Below the pieces are notes generated by a model, which saw only the letters and a list, made by a program, of their open reading frames with translations, was not told the origin of the DNA and did no database searches. Positions 36,350 through 47,512 of a DNA stretch of 64,000 nucleotides are shown in pieces (positions within the stretch are counted from its first letter, which is position 1; the number at the start of each line of letters is the position of its first letter). This DNA is from Cervus elaphus (lineage: Eukaryota > Chordata > Mammalia > Artiodactyla > Cervidae), in contig NC_057841.1 of NCBI RefSeq assembly GCF_910594005.1, forward strand, positions 13,997,001 to 14,061,000, in the 5' to 3' direction. The translations under genes and the position numbers were made by a program.

Positions 36350-36843
36350 AGTTCAGTTCAGTCGCTCAGTCGTGTCCGACTCTTTGCGACCCCCTGAATC
36401 GCAGCACGCCAGGCCTCCCTGTCCATCACCAACTCCCGGAGTTTAGTCAATTCATGTGCATCGAGTCAGTGATGTCATCCAACCATCTCATCCTCTGTTG
36501 TTGCCTTCTCCTCCTGCCCACAATCCCTCCCAGCATCAGGGTCTTTTCCAATGAGTCAGCTCTTCACATCAGGTGGCCAAAGTATTGGAGTTTCAGCTTC
36601 AGCATCAGTCCTTCAATGTACACCCAGGACTGATCTCCTTCAGGATGGACTGGCTGGATCTCCTTGCAGTCCAAGGGACTCTCAAGAGTCTTCTCTAACA
36701 CCACAGTTCAAAAGCATCAATTCTTCGGTGCTCAGCTTTCTTTATAGACCAACTCTCACATCCATACATGACCACTGGAAAAACCATAGCCTTGACTAGA
36801 CGGACCTTTGTTGGCAAAGTAATGTCTCTGCTTTTTAATATGC
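36350..36843 (-). mobile_element. BovB LINE 3' end, reverse
   Basis: Starts with the 'cagttcagttcagtcgctc' complement of the BovB tail and runs back through the ORF2 C-terminus to 'ctctgctttttaatatgct'. 5'-truncated. Minor frame-breaking changes; the plus frame 36551-36799 is antisense. Confidence 0.93.
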
Positions 36844-36999
36844 TACATACACATTTATAAAGTTTTTTTTTCCAGGCTGAAGAGTTGGACCTTATTCTTC
36901 TTGCTAATAAGAGAGAAACTTGATCAGATTGTTGATTTAAATAAATTTCTTATATAAAAAAGATAAAATTTAGAAGTAATATTAATGGAAAATAAATTT

Positions 37000-37249
37000 A
37001 TTCATCCATTTACTCATTTTTTTTTAACATTTACTCATTTTTTAAACAATAATTTTTTGTGTCAACTTGTAGTTGACAGGGAGAATTCTAGGACCTGGAA
37101 ATACTATAATTAATAAAATGGACAAAATATCCTCAGAGTTATCAAGTCCTGGTGGAGATAGTCAATATTAAAATACTGAAACAGATAAGTTCTATAATAA
37201 TAATTTGTATAATAATTACTTACAATAGCATATGTAATATCTAAATATG
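37000..37249 (+). repeat. Ancient L2-like repeat, left part
   Basis: 'attctaggacctggaaatac', 'aaatggacaaaatatcct' and 'caagtcctggtggagatagt' match the same old repeat as at 22.3 kb. It appears to be split by the Bov-tA at 37250 and to resume after it. Confidence 0.45.
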
Positions 37250-37463
37250 TGGTATGCTCAGTCCTCAGTCATGTCTGACTTGTGCCTGGCCCCATGGACT
37301 GCCAGGTTCCTCTGTGCATGGAATTTTCCAGACCAGAATACTGGAGTGGGTTGCCATTCCCTCTTCCACGGGATCTTCCTGACCCAGGGATCAAATCTGT
37401 GTCTCTTGCATCTCATACATTAGCAAGCAGACTCTTTACCTCTAGCACCACCTGGTAAGCACA
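37250..37463 (-). repeat. Bov-tA SINE inside an old repeat
   Basis: Reverse orientation, complete with small indels ('gacttgtgcctggccccatg'). Confidence 0.87.
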
Positions 37464-37730
37464 ATATTTAAGTATAAGAAATAAAGATAAAATATTTTTT
37501 TAAAAGGATAAGTTACATTAGAATGCATTATAAGTACTGTGATAAAAAGTAAATCAAAGAAAACTGAGTCAGGATGGAGAGGTCAAATATAGGACATGTG
37601 AGAAAGAATGGTGTCAGAGACAAACATATGGTTTGACCTGAGAAATTTGAGGGATAGAATTGTCATCAACTGAAATTGAGAAGCTTTTGTTAGGTCCAGA
37701 TCATTTCTGTCCTTTACTGTGTGCATCTTT
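37464..37730 (+). repeat. Ancient L2-like repeat, right part
   Basis: 'tataagtactgtgataaaaa' and 'gaatggtgtcagagacaaac' continue the element interrupted at 37250. Confidence 0.4.
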
Positions 37731-37734
37731 GCAT

Positions 37735-38707
37735 GAAAAGCTAGTGGAGGTGATGTAATTCCAGTTGAGCTATTTCAAATCCTAAAAGATGATGCTGTGA
37801 AGGTGCTGCACTCAATATGCCAGCAAATTTGGAAAAGTCATCAGTGGCCACAGGACCGGAAAAGGTCAGTTTTCATTCCAATCTCAAAGAAAGGCAATGC
37901 CAAAGAATCCTCAAACTACCACTCTCATCTCACACCCAAGTAAAGTAATGCTCAAAATTCTCCAAGCCTTCAACAGTACATGAACTGGGAACTTTCAGAT
38001 GTTCAAGCTGGATTTTAAAAAGGCAGAGGAACCAGAGATCAAATTGCCAACATCTGCTGGATCATTGAAAAAGCAAGAGAGTTCCAGATAAATATCTACT
38101 TCTGCTTTATTGACTATGCCACAGCCTTTGACTGTGTGGATCACAATAAACCATGGAAAATTCTGGCAGAGATGGGAATACCAGACCACCTGACCTGCCT
38201 CTTGAGAAATCTGTATCCAGGTCAAGAAGTAACAGTTAGAACTGGACATGGAACAACAGACTGGTTCCATATAGGAAAAGGAGTATTTCGAGGCTGTATA
38301 TAGTCACCCTGCTTATTTAACTTATATGTAGAGTACATCATAAAAAACGCTGGACTGGATAAAGCACAAGCTGGAATCAAGATTGCCGGGAGAACTATCA
38401 ATAACTTCAGATATGCAGATGATACCACCTTTATGGCAAAAAGCAAAGAAGAACTAAAAAGCCTCTTGATGAAAGTGAAAGAGGAATGAAAAATTTTGGC
38501 TTAAAACTCAACATTCAGAAAACTAAGATCATGGCATCTGGTCCCATCACTTCATGGCAAACAGATGGGGAAACAGTGGAAACAGTGACAGACTTATTTT
38601 GGGGGGCTCCAAAATCACTGCAGATGGTGGCTGCAGCCATGAAATTAAAAGACACTTGCTCCTTGGAAGAAAAGCTATGACCAACCTAGACAGCATATAA
38701 AAAGCAG

Positions 38708-38740
<33 letters not shown>

Positions 38741-39232
38741 CAGAGACATTACGTTGCCAGCAAAGGTCCGTCTAGTCAAAGCTATGGTTTTTCCAGTAGT
38801 CATGTATGGACGAAAGTGTTGAACTATAAAGAAAGCTGAGCACCAAAGAAGTGATGCTTTTGAACTGTGGTGTTGGAAAAGACTCTTGAGAGTTCCTTGG
38901 ACAGCAAGGAGATCCTACTAGTCCATCCTAAGGTAAATCACTCCTGAATATTCATGGAAGGACTGATGCTGAAGCTGAAACTCCAATACTTTGGCCACCT
39001 GATGTGAAGAACTGACCCATTAGTAAAGACCTTGATGCTGGGAAAGATTGAAGGCAGGAGGAGAAGAGGATAACAGAGAATGAGATGATTGGATGGCATC
39101 ACCAACTCAATGGACATAAGTCTGAGTGAACTCTGTGAGTTGGTGATGGACAGGGAGGTCTGACGTGCTGCAGTCCATGGGGTCACAAAGAGTCAGACAC
39201 GACTGAGCAACTGAACTGAACCGAATTGAATT
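37735..39232 (+). mobile_element. BovB LINE, RT domain to 3' end
   Basis: About 1.5 kb of BovB. Reverse transcriptase features are visible: 'FDCVDH' at 38127-38144 and 'RYADD' ending 38423. ORF2 is broken by several stops, for example TAG at 38301-38303 (context R-G-C-I-stop) and a frame-shift near 38485. An AC microsatellite (38708-38736) interrupts the C-terminal part. The element ends 'gcaactgaactgaaccgaat'. The 5' part, including the endonuclease, is missing. It is an RTE-type retrotransposon remnant, inactive. Confidence 0.94.
38708..38736 (+). repeat. (AC)14 microsatellite inside BovB
   Basis: Uninterrupted AC array flanked on both sides by 'aaaagcaga', a unit that occurs once at this point in other BovB copies. 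Confidence 0.95.
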
Positions 39233-40868
39233 TGAGAAGTCTGCAATCAGATCAGGTTTTGAGTACAGAGATCAGGAGCTTCTTTGGGCCACATTACATT
39301 TTATATGTCTATTAGAAACCCAAGATGAAATGGTGAATAAGTGGTTTGATAAATGAGCCTGAACAACAGAGGAGAGGACAAGCTGAAATTTAAATTTTGG
39401 ATCAATTAACTTAATTATGCCATTTTAAATGATTGGACCAGAAGAGATCATCAGGGGTATGAATAGAGGTAAAATTGAGAAAAGAGTCAATGAGCACACA
39501 TGCCCTAGGGTATCCCTAGGTCAGAGGGATGAAGAGGGAGCAGTGAGGAAGATGGAGACGCAATGACCGTCCCATGAGGAGACCAAGGGAGCTTGTGCCT
39601 TGCAAGCACTGTGGAGAAATGTTTTCAGGGAGAAAGAGTGATCAAATGCTACTAACAAGACAAATAAGAGGACAACTGAGAATTAATCATTGTTATTTAG
39701 CAAAATAGAGATGGCTGTTGACTTGGAAAAGAGCAGGTTGGGGGATTAATGAAGATTAAGCATCTCTGAAACGAATTTAGAAAAGGACTCCATATGTCTC
39801 ATCTGCCTGAGACAATCTAGGTTTACATTAAACTTCACTAACAATTAATAACATTTATTTTTGTTCTCAATAATATTATGGTTACTCAATGAATTATGTC
39901 ATCACCTTACTTAAATAAAGAATGGAAGAAAATCAGTTATAGACAGTAAACAGACAACTTTCTAAAAAAGTTTTGCTGAAAGGGAGAAAGAGAAAATAGG
40001 TAGAGAAGATTTGGGGTCAAGAGAGAGGATCTTTTGTTGGTATTTTTAGGAAAGTAGAATTTATGAAAGTGTTTTATGTTGATGGATGTGTTCATGAAGG
40101 AAATTTTGGTAATGCAGCAGAAACAGGAGAAAATGTTCAGGGCACTGTCTTTCGGTAGAGGAAAGAATCTGTACATAAATGGAGCCTGAGGCTTCTCCAG
40201 GAGCACTGGCTCATCTTCAGCAACAGCAGAGATGGCAGAGGGAATTTGAGACAGTAAATAGGACACACACTCAGGACCTAAAAGAGGATGCGGTAAATGT
40301 TTTAAAGGTAGGAAAAGAGAGAAGATGTTATTAAGTAACTGTCTAGAAAGTCAACACAATAGGGATATACCAGAGCACTGGTGGATAGTGCTAAAAGGGA
40401 TATTTTGATCTAAATCATGAATTACTTACTTAGAGGATTATCACTGAAGTTCAGGTTAAATAACAATGAATGGGACAAAAGAGTTAAAAATGTAGAAATG
40501 AACAAGCTCTTCTACAATGTGGGTTTTGAGGATGATAAAGGGTCACCCACAAAAGATCCCTCTAGGACTGTGATAGGACATGGTGTACCTTGAATCTTGA
40601 GTTTGTGGAAGAGAAGTCCTGGGTGAGATGATGAATTAAGATTGAAAAACATGTACTTTGTCATGATCTCCATATTTGTAGAAAGTTATAATAATTCTTA
40701 CCAATAAAGAATTGGAAATTCAGTAAGGATTAAGATGACCAATATAGATTTGAAAATTAGGCTCACAAACTGACTTTTGAAACTTGGACATGGATATTTT
40801 ATAACAAGGAAGTTACAATATGTGGTAAAGTAAAGAATCCTGAAGAATTTCTATACTTTAGTTACATA
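39233..40868. other. Mostly unassigned; possible ancient repeat at 39460-39770
   Basis: 'atcaaatgctactaacaaga', 'aggacaactgagaattaatc' and 'tagcaaaatagagatggctg' recall the 3' continuation of the L2-like repeat seen at 37 kb. Remaining sequence is not recognised. Confidence 0.35.
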
Positions 40869-40935
40869 ATGGCTACCCGCTCCAGTGTTCTTGCCTGGAG
40901 AATCCCACGGACAAAGGAGCCTGGTGAGCCAAAGC
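40869..40935 (+). repeat. Bov-tA SINE, left half of a split copy
   Basis: 'ggctacccgctccagtgttc' through 'caaaggagcctggtgagcc'. The matching right end lies at 41598-41633 beyond a BovB copy. Confidence 0.75.
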
Positions 40936-41597
40936 CCAGTTCAGTTCAGTTCAGTCGCTCAGTCACGTCCAACTTTCTGTGACACCATGGACTGCAGCAC
41001 GCCAGGCCTCCCTGTCCATCACCAACTCCCAGAGTTTGCTTAAACTCATGTCCATCAAGTCAGTGATGCCATCCAACCATCTCATCCTCTGTCGTCCCCT
41101 TCTCCTCCTGCCCTCAATCCCTCCCAGCATCAGGGTCTTTTCCAATGAGTCAGCTCTTCTCATTTGGTGGCCAAAGTATTGGAGTTTCACCTTCAACATC
41201 AGTCCTTCCAATGAACACCCAGGACTGATCTCCTTTAGGATGGACTGGTTGGATCTCCTTGCAGTCCAAGGGACTCTCGAGAGTCTTCTCCAACACCACA
41301 GTTCAAAAGCATCAATTCTCCAGTGCTCAGCTTTCTTTATAGACCAACTCTCACATCCATACATAACTACTGGAAAAACTATAGCTTTGACTAGACGGAC
41401 CTTTGTTGGCAAATCAATGTCTCTGCTCTTTTAATACACTGTCTAGGTTGGTCATTACTTTTCTTCCAAGGAGTAAACGTCTTTTAATTTCATGGAGGGC
41501 AAAAAATAAAAGTCAGTTTCCACTGTTTCCCCATCTGTTTGCATGAATTGATGGGACCGGATGCCATGATCTTAGTTTTCTGAAAGTTGAGCTTTTT
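40936..41597 (-). mobile_element. BovB LINE 3' end inserted in a Bov-tA
   Basis: Reverse-oriented BovB from the tail ('cagttcagttcagtcgctc') back to 'gaaagttgagcttt'. The minus frame at 40963-41412 (149 codons) is the best-preserved ORF2 C-terminus in the window, containing the 'VMYGCESWSIKKAEH' and 'RRRRGRQRMRW' blocks without a stop. RT domain and endonuclease are missing, so it cannot move by itself. Confidence 0.93.
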
Positions 41598-41633
41598 GAG
41601 TTGCAAAGAGTTGGACATGACTGAGCAACTTTC
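41598..41633 (+). repeat. Bov-tA SINE, right end of the split copy
   Basis: 'gagttgcaaagagttggaca' and 'tgactgagcaactttca' complete the SINE interrupted at 40936. Confidence 0.72.
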
Positions 41634-41964
41634 ACATAAATTTTGATCGGCTAAAACTAACATAGAAGTAAATAGAGCCATTTACTAAGGATATAGCAGA
41701 AAAAAAAGAGATGTAGACACTAGTTTTTCTAAGACTCTGCCAGCCAAATAAGGTAAATAAATAAGGCAATATTTTAATATAACAAGATGAAGACATTTTT
41801 AATAGTGTATTTTTAGAAAAAGAAGTAATGATACTTTTAATATGTCTGCCCATTTACCTTTTCCTTGATCTTATTCACTCCCATCTCTTTGGAGACCTTT
41901 ACTGGATATATTATAAACTAGGTTCTATAAATAAAATAAATAATTCAAAATGTAGAAAAGTATA

Positions 41965-42180
41965 CACATGCTAAGTTGCTTCAGTCATATCTGATTCTTT
42001 GGGCTATGGACTGTAGCTAGCCAGGCTCCTCTGTCTGTAGGATTCTCCAGACAAGAATACTGGAGTGGGTTGCCATGCCCTCCTCCAGGGGATCTTCCTG
42101 ACCCAGGAATTGAACCTGTGTCTCTTATGTCTCCTGCATTGGCAGGCAGGTTCTTTACCACTGAGCCACCTAGGAAGCAC
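41965..42180 (-). repeat. Bov-tA SINE with target-site duplication
   Basis: Reverse, complete. Exact 11-bp flanks 'agaaaagtata' at 41954-41964 and 42181-42191. Confidence 0.95.
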
Positions 42181-42191
42181 AGAAAAGTATA

Positions 42192-43876
42192 TAGATTATT
42201 CTAAATAAATAAAACTAGGACTAAATATGATTTTTTAAAATACTTTCAGTTAATATGGAGATTGTGCTATACACTTTGAAAATGGAATACTAAGCGTTGA
42301 TGTTTATACTTAAATATACACATAACATAAAAATTAGGCTACAAAGGGATATTCTGACACAACTATATATTACAGGTTACATTGATACGTTTATGTGATA
42401 TTCAAAATACATACGTCCGTGATTTATAAATATGAGCTAATTTTTAGATCAGGAGTGAAAAATCACGAATCTTCATTATGGTAATGTGAACAGTTCTTTA
42501 AAATGGGTTTAACTTCCCACAAACTCTAGCCAGTTACTATCCTCTCTCCACACATGATGCATGTTCACGTTCCACTAGAAGCCAAGCTCTGACTGACACA
42601 AACTATTGAAACAGCTTTAATTATACCCCTATAAGCTGGAGTGGTTCTATAACCACAACTTGGGCAGAATATATTCTTTCATCCCACATAGACTTGCTTA
42701 AGACCTCACAGGGGCCCCTGAGGCTTTTGTGTAAGGAATTTCAATAGGCAAATTTTGCTTTTGTTTTTTAAACACAAGGGTCTTTGGTTCATTACATCAC
42801 ATTTTTCCCCACTGTGTTATTCCCATGCTAATAAATGACTGAATATTAGTCACCAGGCTTTTTTCCTGAGACTACATAAGAATATTAGGATTCTCCAGAA
42901 AGAAGCACGGCCCGAAAACCTTTAGGAAGTCCTTTTTTGACTTTGAGACCTGGAGGATTAGCTTTAAGAACTCCCAGAAGAAAATGGAAGACAATTCTAC
43001 CCCTCGTATCCGAGGTCCCTTGAGGCTCTAAATATGATTTCTGGAATATCATGCAAGGACCCATCTAGTAGATGGAAGAATCAGCTACCTCTTTGCAACT
43101 GTATTTCCAGAATACTGGAAACTGGAATGTTTCTCAACATCAGTCCCTCTACCCTTATCCTGTATATTGTGCAATATTTTTTTTTTCTTTTTGTCTTACC
43201 AGTAAAACCAAGTGAATCTACTTTAATATAAGTCTTTGACTATAAAGGATCAAAAGGCAAAACAGTGACAAAAAAAAAATACTTCTTTGATGTATTTTTT
43301 ATATTTCTGAAAGCAAGAAAAAAAATAGTAAAACTGAAATAGATTACTTACTTTTCAGTCTTAATCTCTGACAGGCAGTCTTTTTCAATAAAACTCAAAT
43401 ATGGAGTTAAAACAAAGATGGGGTGCAGAGAGAGTTATCATAGTTTTTAAGATTTTAATCTTCCCCCACTGATTTTGGAAGACCTAATTAACCTGCCTTC
43501 AGTAAGTGTTGGTCAGCAGTGTTTGCTAACAGGCCTGGAAACAATGAAAAACATCAAAGAGTAAATGGATTTTTAAGCAAGTATTTTTTTTTTAATTTCA
43601 ACAGAGACAAAATGTTATCATTACAATGCAGTTTTAATTAAGCCTTATATAACCAAGCTGTGCATCGCTATGGCTTCTCAAACCTGCCAACAAAGAGTCT
43701 GAACTGTGGCAATGAGTGAGTTACGACTTAGCAATTAAACTGCCGCTACCACCGTGCCAAAGTTAAAAAATATCTCTTAAAAAAAAAATCTCTTTATTTG
43801 TGTTTCATTGGATCCAGTTGAAATGAAATTATTAAATAGACATATTTATTCAAACTGTGGTGCTTGGTGTACTTTA
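42192..43876. other. Unassigned sequence
   Basis: About 1.7 kb without recognised genes. T- and A-runs occur near 43166-43176, 43271-43279 and 43586-43595. A short 'caaagagtctgaactgtggc' phrase at 43691 slightly recalls a Bov-tA tail but is too brief to call. Confidence 0.4.
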
Positions 43877-45040
43877 TTCAGTTCAGTTCAGTTGCTCAGT
43901 CATATCTGACTCTGCGATCCCATGGACTGCAGCATGCCGGGCTTCCCTGTCCATCACCAACTCCCAGAGCTTACTCAAACTCATGTCCATTGAGTCAGTA
44001 ATGCCACCCAACCGTCTCATCCTCTGCCATCCCCTTCTCCTCCTGCCTTCAATCTTTCCCAGCATCAGGATCTTTTCCAATGTGTCAGTTCTTTGCATTA
44101 GGTGGCAAAGGTATCAGAGTTTCAGCTTCAGCATCAGTTCTTTCAGGACTGATTTCCTTTGGGATGGACTTGTTGGATCTCCTTGCAGTCCAAGGGACTC
44201 TCGAGAGTCTTCTCCAACACCACAGTTCAAAAGCATCAATTCTTTGGCATTCAGCTTTTATAGTCCAACTCTCACATCCATACATGACTACTGGAAAAAC
44301 CATAGCTTAGACTAAACGGACCTTTGCTGGCAAGATAATGTCTCTGCTTCTTAATATGCTGTCTAGGGTGGTCATAGCTTTTCTTCCAAGGAGCCAGCGT
44401 TTTTTAATTTCATGGCTGCAATCACCATCTGCAGTGATTTTGGAGCCCCCCAAAATAAAGTATCTCACTGTTTCCATTGTTTTCCCATCTGTTTGCCATG
44501 AAGTGATAAACCAGATGCCATGATGTTTGTTTCTTGAAAGTTGAGTTTTAAGCCAGTTTTTTCACTCTCCTCTTTCACTTTCATCAAGAGGCTCTCTAGT
44601 TCTTTGCTTTCTGCCATAAGTGTGGTGTCATCTGTGTATCTGAGGTTATTGGTATTTCTCCCGGCAATCTTGATTCCAGCTTATGTTTCATCCTGCCCAG
44701 CATTTCGCATGATGTACTCTGCATAGAAGCTAAATAAGCAGGGTGACAATATATAGCCTTGATGTACTTGTTACTCAATTTGGAACCAGTCTATTGTTCT
44801 ATGTCCAGTTCTGACTGTTGCTTCTTGACCTGCATACAGATTTCTCAGGAGGCAGGTCAAGTGGTCTGGTATTCCCATCACTTTAAGAATTTTCCAGAGT
44901 TTGTTGTGATCTACACAGTCAAAGGCTTTGGCGTAATCAATAAATCAGAAGTATATGTTTTTCAGGTATTCTCTTGCTTTTTTGATGATCCAAGGGATGT
45001 TTGCAATTTGGTCTCTGGTTTCTCTGCAATTCCCAAAGCA
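43877..45040 (-). mobile_element. BovB LINE, RT domain to 3' end, reverse
   Basis: Reads from the tail at 43877 back into the reverse transcriptase. The catalytic tetrad is changed: YTDD at 44627-44638 instead of YADD. ORF2 is broken, for instance by deletions near 44100 and 44140. The plus frames at 43857-44315 and 44759-45106 are antisense. 5'-truncated near the 'gatccaagggatgtttgcaa' block. Confidence 0.93.
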
Positions 45041-45615
45041 CATATTTTCAGAAATGAACTAAATTTCCAGTTAGTGAGAGTCAAAAGAACTCCCCCACCT
45101 TCATAAAAATTAAAATTAAAATGTCCTTATCTGTGATCCAGACCCAAGGGTCCACTAGACTTGTATGGAGCTGTTGGGGTAAAAAGCCAGAAATGTATCA
45201 AAAGACAGAAGCCTTGACCATAACTGCTCAGAATCACTTTACTTCAGTGCTCCGAAGTACTGCTGGCAACTGAGTTTTTTGGGTTTTCTCCCTTTCTCTT
45301 TCCTTGATCTCCTCTGGAGAGATGTTAATAATTTGGCAGTGGCAGTCCAAACAGAGGAAGTGCTAATTGCCAGTGAAAAAGCCATGTGTGAACCAAGTCT
45401 AACATAAAAGGTGAAAAGATTAATTTGCACGATAGTTAAATGTCCCTAAGTAGTCAGGAATTTACTTAATTGCATAATGAACCTCAGATGTTATTCCTGC
45501 AATGAAAAGAGAAAGAATTATGAAAATAGCATTATTATAGTAGACTATATGGCCATTTCAAGACAGAGAAAAATGCCAATTCAATGTCCACACTGATAAT
45601 TAAGTGATGTAACAA
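45041..45615. other. Unassigned sequence
   Basis: Nothing recognised between a BovB and a MIR. Confidence 0.4.
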
Positions 45616-45835
45616 TAGTACTTATTATTTATTATTATTATCATCATTGCCAGTACTTACTAGGAGTCAGGCACTGTGCTAAAGGCATTTCTTATGTTAG
45701 CTCATTTGATTAGCAGAATAATTCTGACATTAACATTATAATCGCCATTTTATAGACCTAATTTTACAGAGCTATAATAATTTCATATTAAGTGGCAAAA
45801 TCAAGCTTTCGATTTGCATCAGAATTAAACAGGTA
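45616..45835 (-). repeat. MIR
   Basis: 'aggagtcaggcactgtgcta', 'gttagctcatttgattagca', 'atcgccattttatagaccta' and 'taagtggcaaaatcaagctt' follow the MIR core in reverse, end to end. Confidence 0.8.
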
Positions 45836-46005
45836 AAGAAGGCTTTATCCAAGGCTATTGCAATAGGGGAAAGATTTAAAAACTGAATCTATGTTCGGTT
45901 CTCTAAAACATAAGTCTGGCCTGAGGAGAGTATCTTAGGCCAGTATGTTTGCTAATTGTTTTATCCAAACAGCAAGTAAACTTTTTCTGTTGTAAAAACT
46001 ACACT

Positions 46006-46036
46006 TTTACAATTTGACAAAAAGTCAAATTGTAAA
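46006..46036. repeat. Perfect 13-bp hairpin (5-base loop)
   Basis: Arm 'tttacaatttgac' (46006-46018), loop AAAAA (46019-46023), exact complementary arm 'gtcaaattgtaaa' (46024-46036). Not part of any element recognised; it lies about 10 bp from the start of a Bov-tA. Confidence 0.95.
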
Positions 46037-46046
46037 GACTGAAAAA

Positions 46047-46230
46047 AAGTGAAAGTATTAGTCGCTCAGTCCTGACAGACTCTTTGCAACTCCATGGGCT
46101 ATAGCCTGCCAGGCTCTTCTGTCCATGGGATTCTCCAGGCAAGAACACTGGAGTGGGTTATCATTTCATTTATTCCTTTCTCCAGGGGATCTGCATTGCC
46201 AGCAGATTTTTTTTACCATTTGAGCTAAAT
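46047..46230 (-). repeat. Bov-tA SINE, internally altered
   Basis: 'agtgaaagtattagtcgctc' and the body are present; the region after 'gagtgggttatcatttcatt' carries a small insertion and the tRNA head is shortened. Confidence 0.85.
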
Positions 46231-46646
46231 TTGGAGCCCTCTGTAGTTAGGCTCTGCCCCCAGCCCCCTAGACTAAGAGGTAATCACCACCTCCCTCTAC
46301 AATCTCACTTCAAAGACTAGGCTCCTGGGTCCTTGAAAAAGACATTACTGGGCTATAAAACTAGAAAGAGGCTTTTGAAAAAGATTTACATCTCAAAGGG
46401 GCAGAGGAAGGATTTACAATGATAAGTTTTCTAAAGTAAATGTTCTAAGAAAAGGGAACTCAGAGGTCCAGAGTCAGGAAGAAAATGGTCTGAAGTTTAG
46501 TCTAGCTGAGAGGAACTATGAAGGCTGTGTTAGTTAGCTATCTGAATCAAGTATCTTCCTCCTCAGTGCCTCCCATGCCATGCATATTTGAGAATTCATA
46601 GCAGGGAAGAAAGTAACCACAAAGAAAAAAGATTTTTAAACTCCCT

Positions 46647-46844
46647 GGTGGTGGTGGTGGTTTAGTTGCTAAATTGTGTCCAATTCTTGTGACCCTATGG
46701 ATTGTAGCCCACCAGGCTCCTCTGTCCATGGGATTCTTCAGGCAAGAAGATTCTTCAGGCAGGAATACTCCCAACCCAGGAATTGAACCTAGTTCTCCAG
46801 CATTGCAGGCAGATTCTTTACCAACTGAGCTACAAGGGAAGCCC
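46647..46844 (-). repeat. Bov-tA SINE with duplication and target-site duplication
   Basis: Reverse orientation; begins with a (GGT)n tract. A 17-bp block is tandemly duplicated (46732-46748, 46749-46765) and about 40 bases of body after it are lost. Exact 11-bp flanks 'ttaaactccct' at 46636-46646 and 46845-46855. Confidence 0.92.
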
Positions 46845-46855
46845 TTAAACTCCCT

Positions 46856-47055
46856 ATTTGGCTCAAATAGTGAAGAATTTGCTTGCAATGCAGGAGACTC
46901 GGGTTCGATCCCTGGGTCTGGAAGACCCCTGGTGAAGGGAATGGCAACCCACTCCAGTATTCTTGCCTGGAGAACCCCATGGATAGAGGAGCCTGGTGGG
47001 CTACAGTCCATGGGGTTGCAAAAGATTTGGACATGACTGAGCAAATAACACTTTC
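46856..47055 (+). repeat. Bov-tA SINE
   Basis: Forward, complete, with a clean B-box-like 'ggttcgatccctggg'. It sits head-to-head with the preceding reverse copy, separated by about 11 bp. Confidence 0.93.
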
Positions 47056-47512
47056 ATTTAATCTTTGCTTCATTGAGTATCAGTTTCCCCCTATTTAAAA
47101 TGAGATTTCTCTAGATTTGTGTATTGCAATCACACCGCTTAAGACCCTAGGGTGGGTGTTAAGAAGCCAGGAGAAACCAAAGATTGGTGGGAAAGTTGGG
47201 TGATGAGCTGGTAAATCCACAGCACCCTACTCTTGTCCCAAAGAGGACAGAACAGACAGAAGAGGGACCGATTCAAGGTGGGGGGTGAGCTGAACTCCAA
47301 GAGCGTGTGAAGATGGAGAGGCCCTGGAGTGAGAGCTGACTTTGACCCCCTCCTGGTTACCTTCATCATCTGTCACTGCTCCTGGGTACTTTTCCTGGCT
47401 CACAACTACCTCTTTAAAATGGACATACTCACTTCACTACCCGTTTATGAAAGAACAATTTCATGTCTTTACCTTACCTGTAGTTAGCTTGTACGTAGTA
47501 ACTTGCATTTTT
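47056..47512. other. Unassigned sequence
   Basis: No gene or repeat recognised. Confidence 0.45.

Noticed and set aside
40963..41434. Open frames of about 150 codons on both strands at the same place
   Set aside because: The minus one is the BovB ORF2 C-terminus and is listed as part of the element; the plus one is its antisense shadow.
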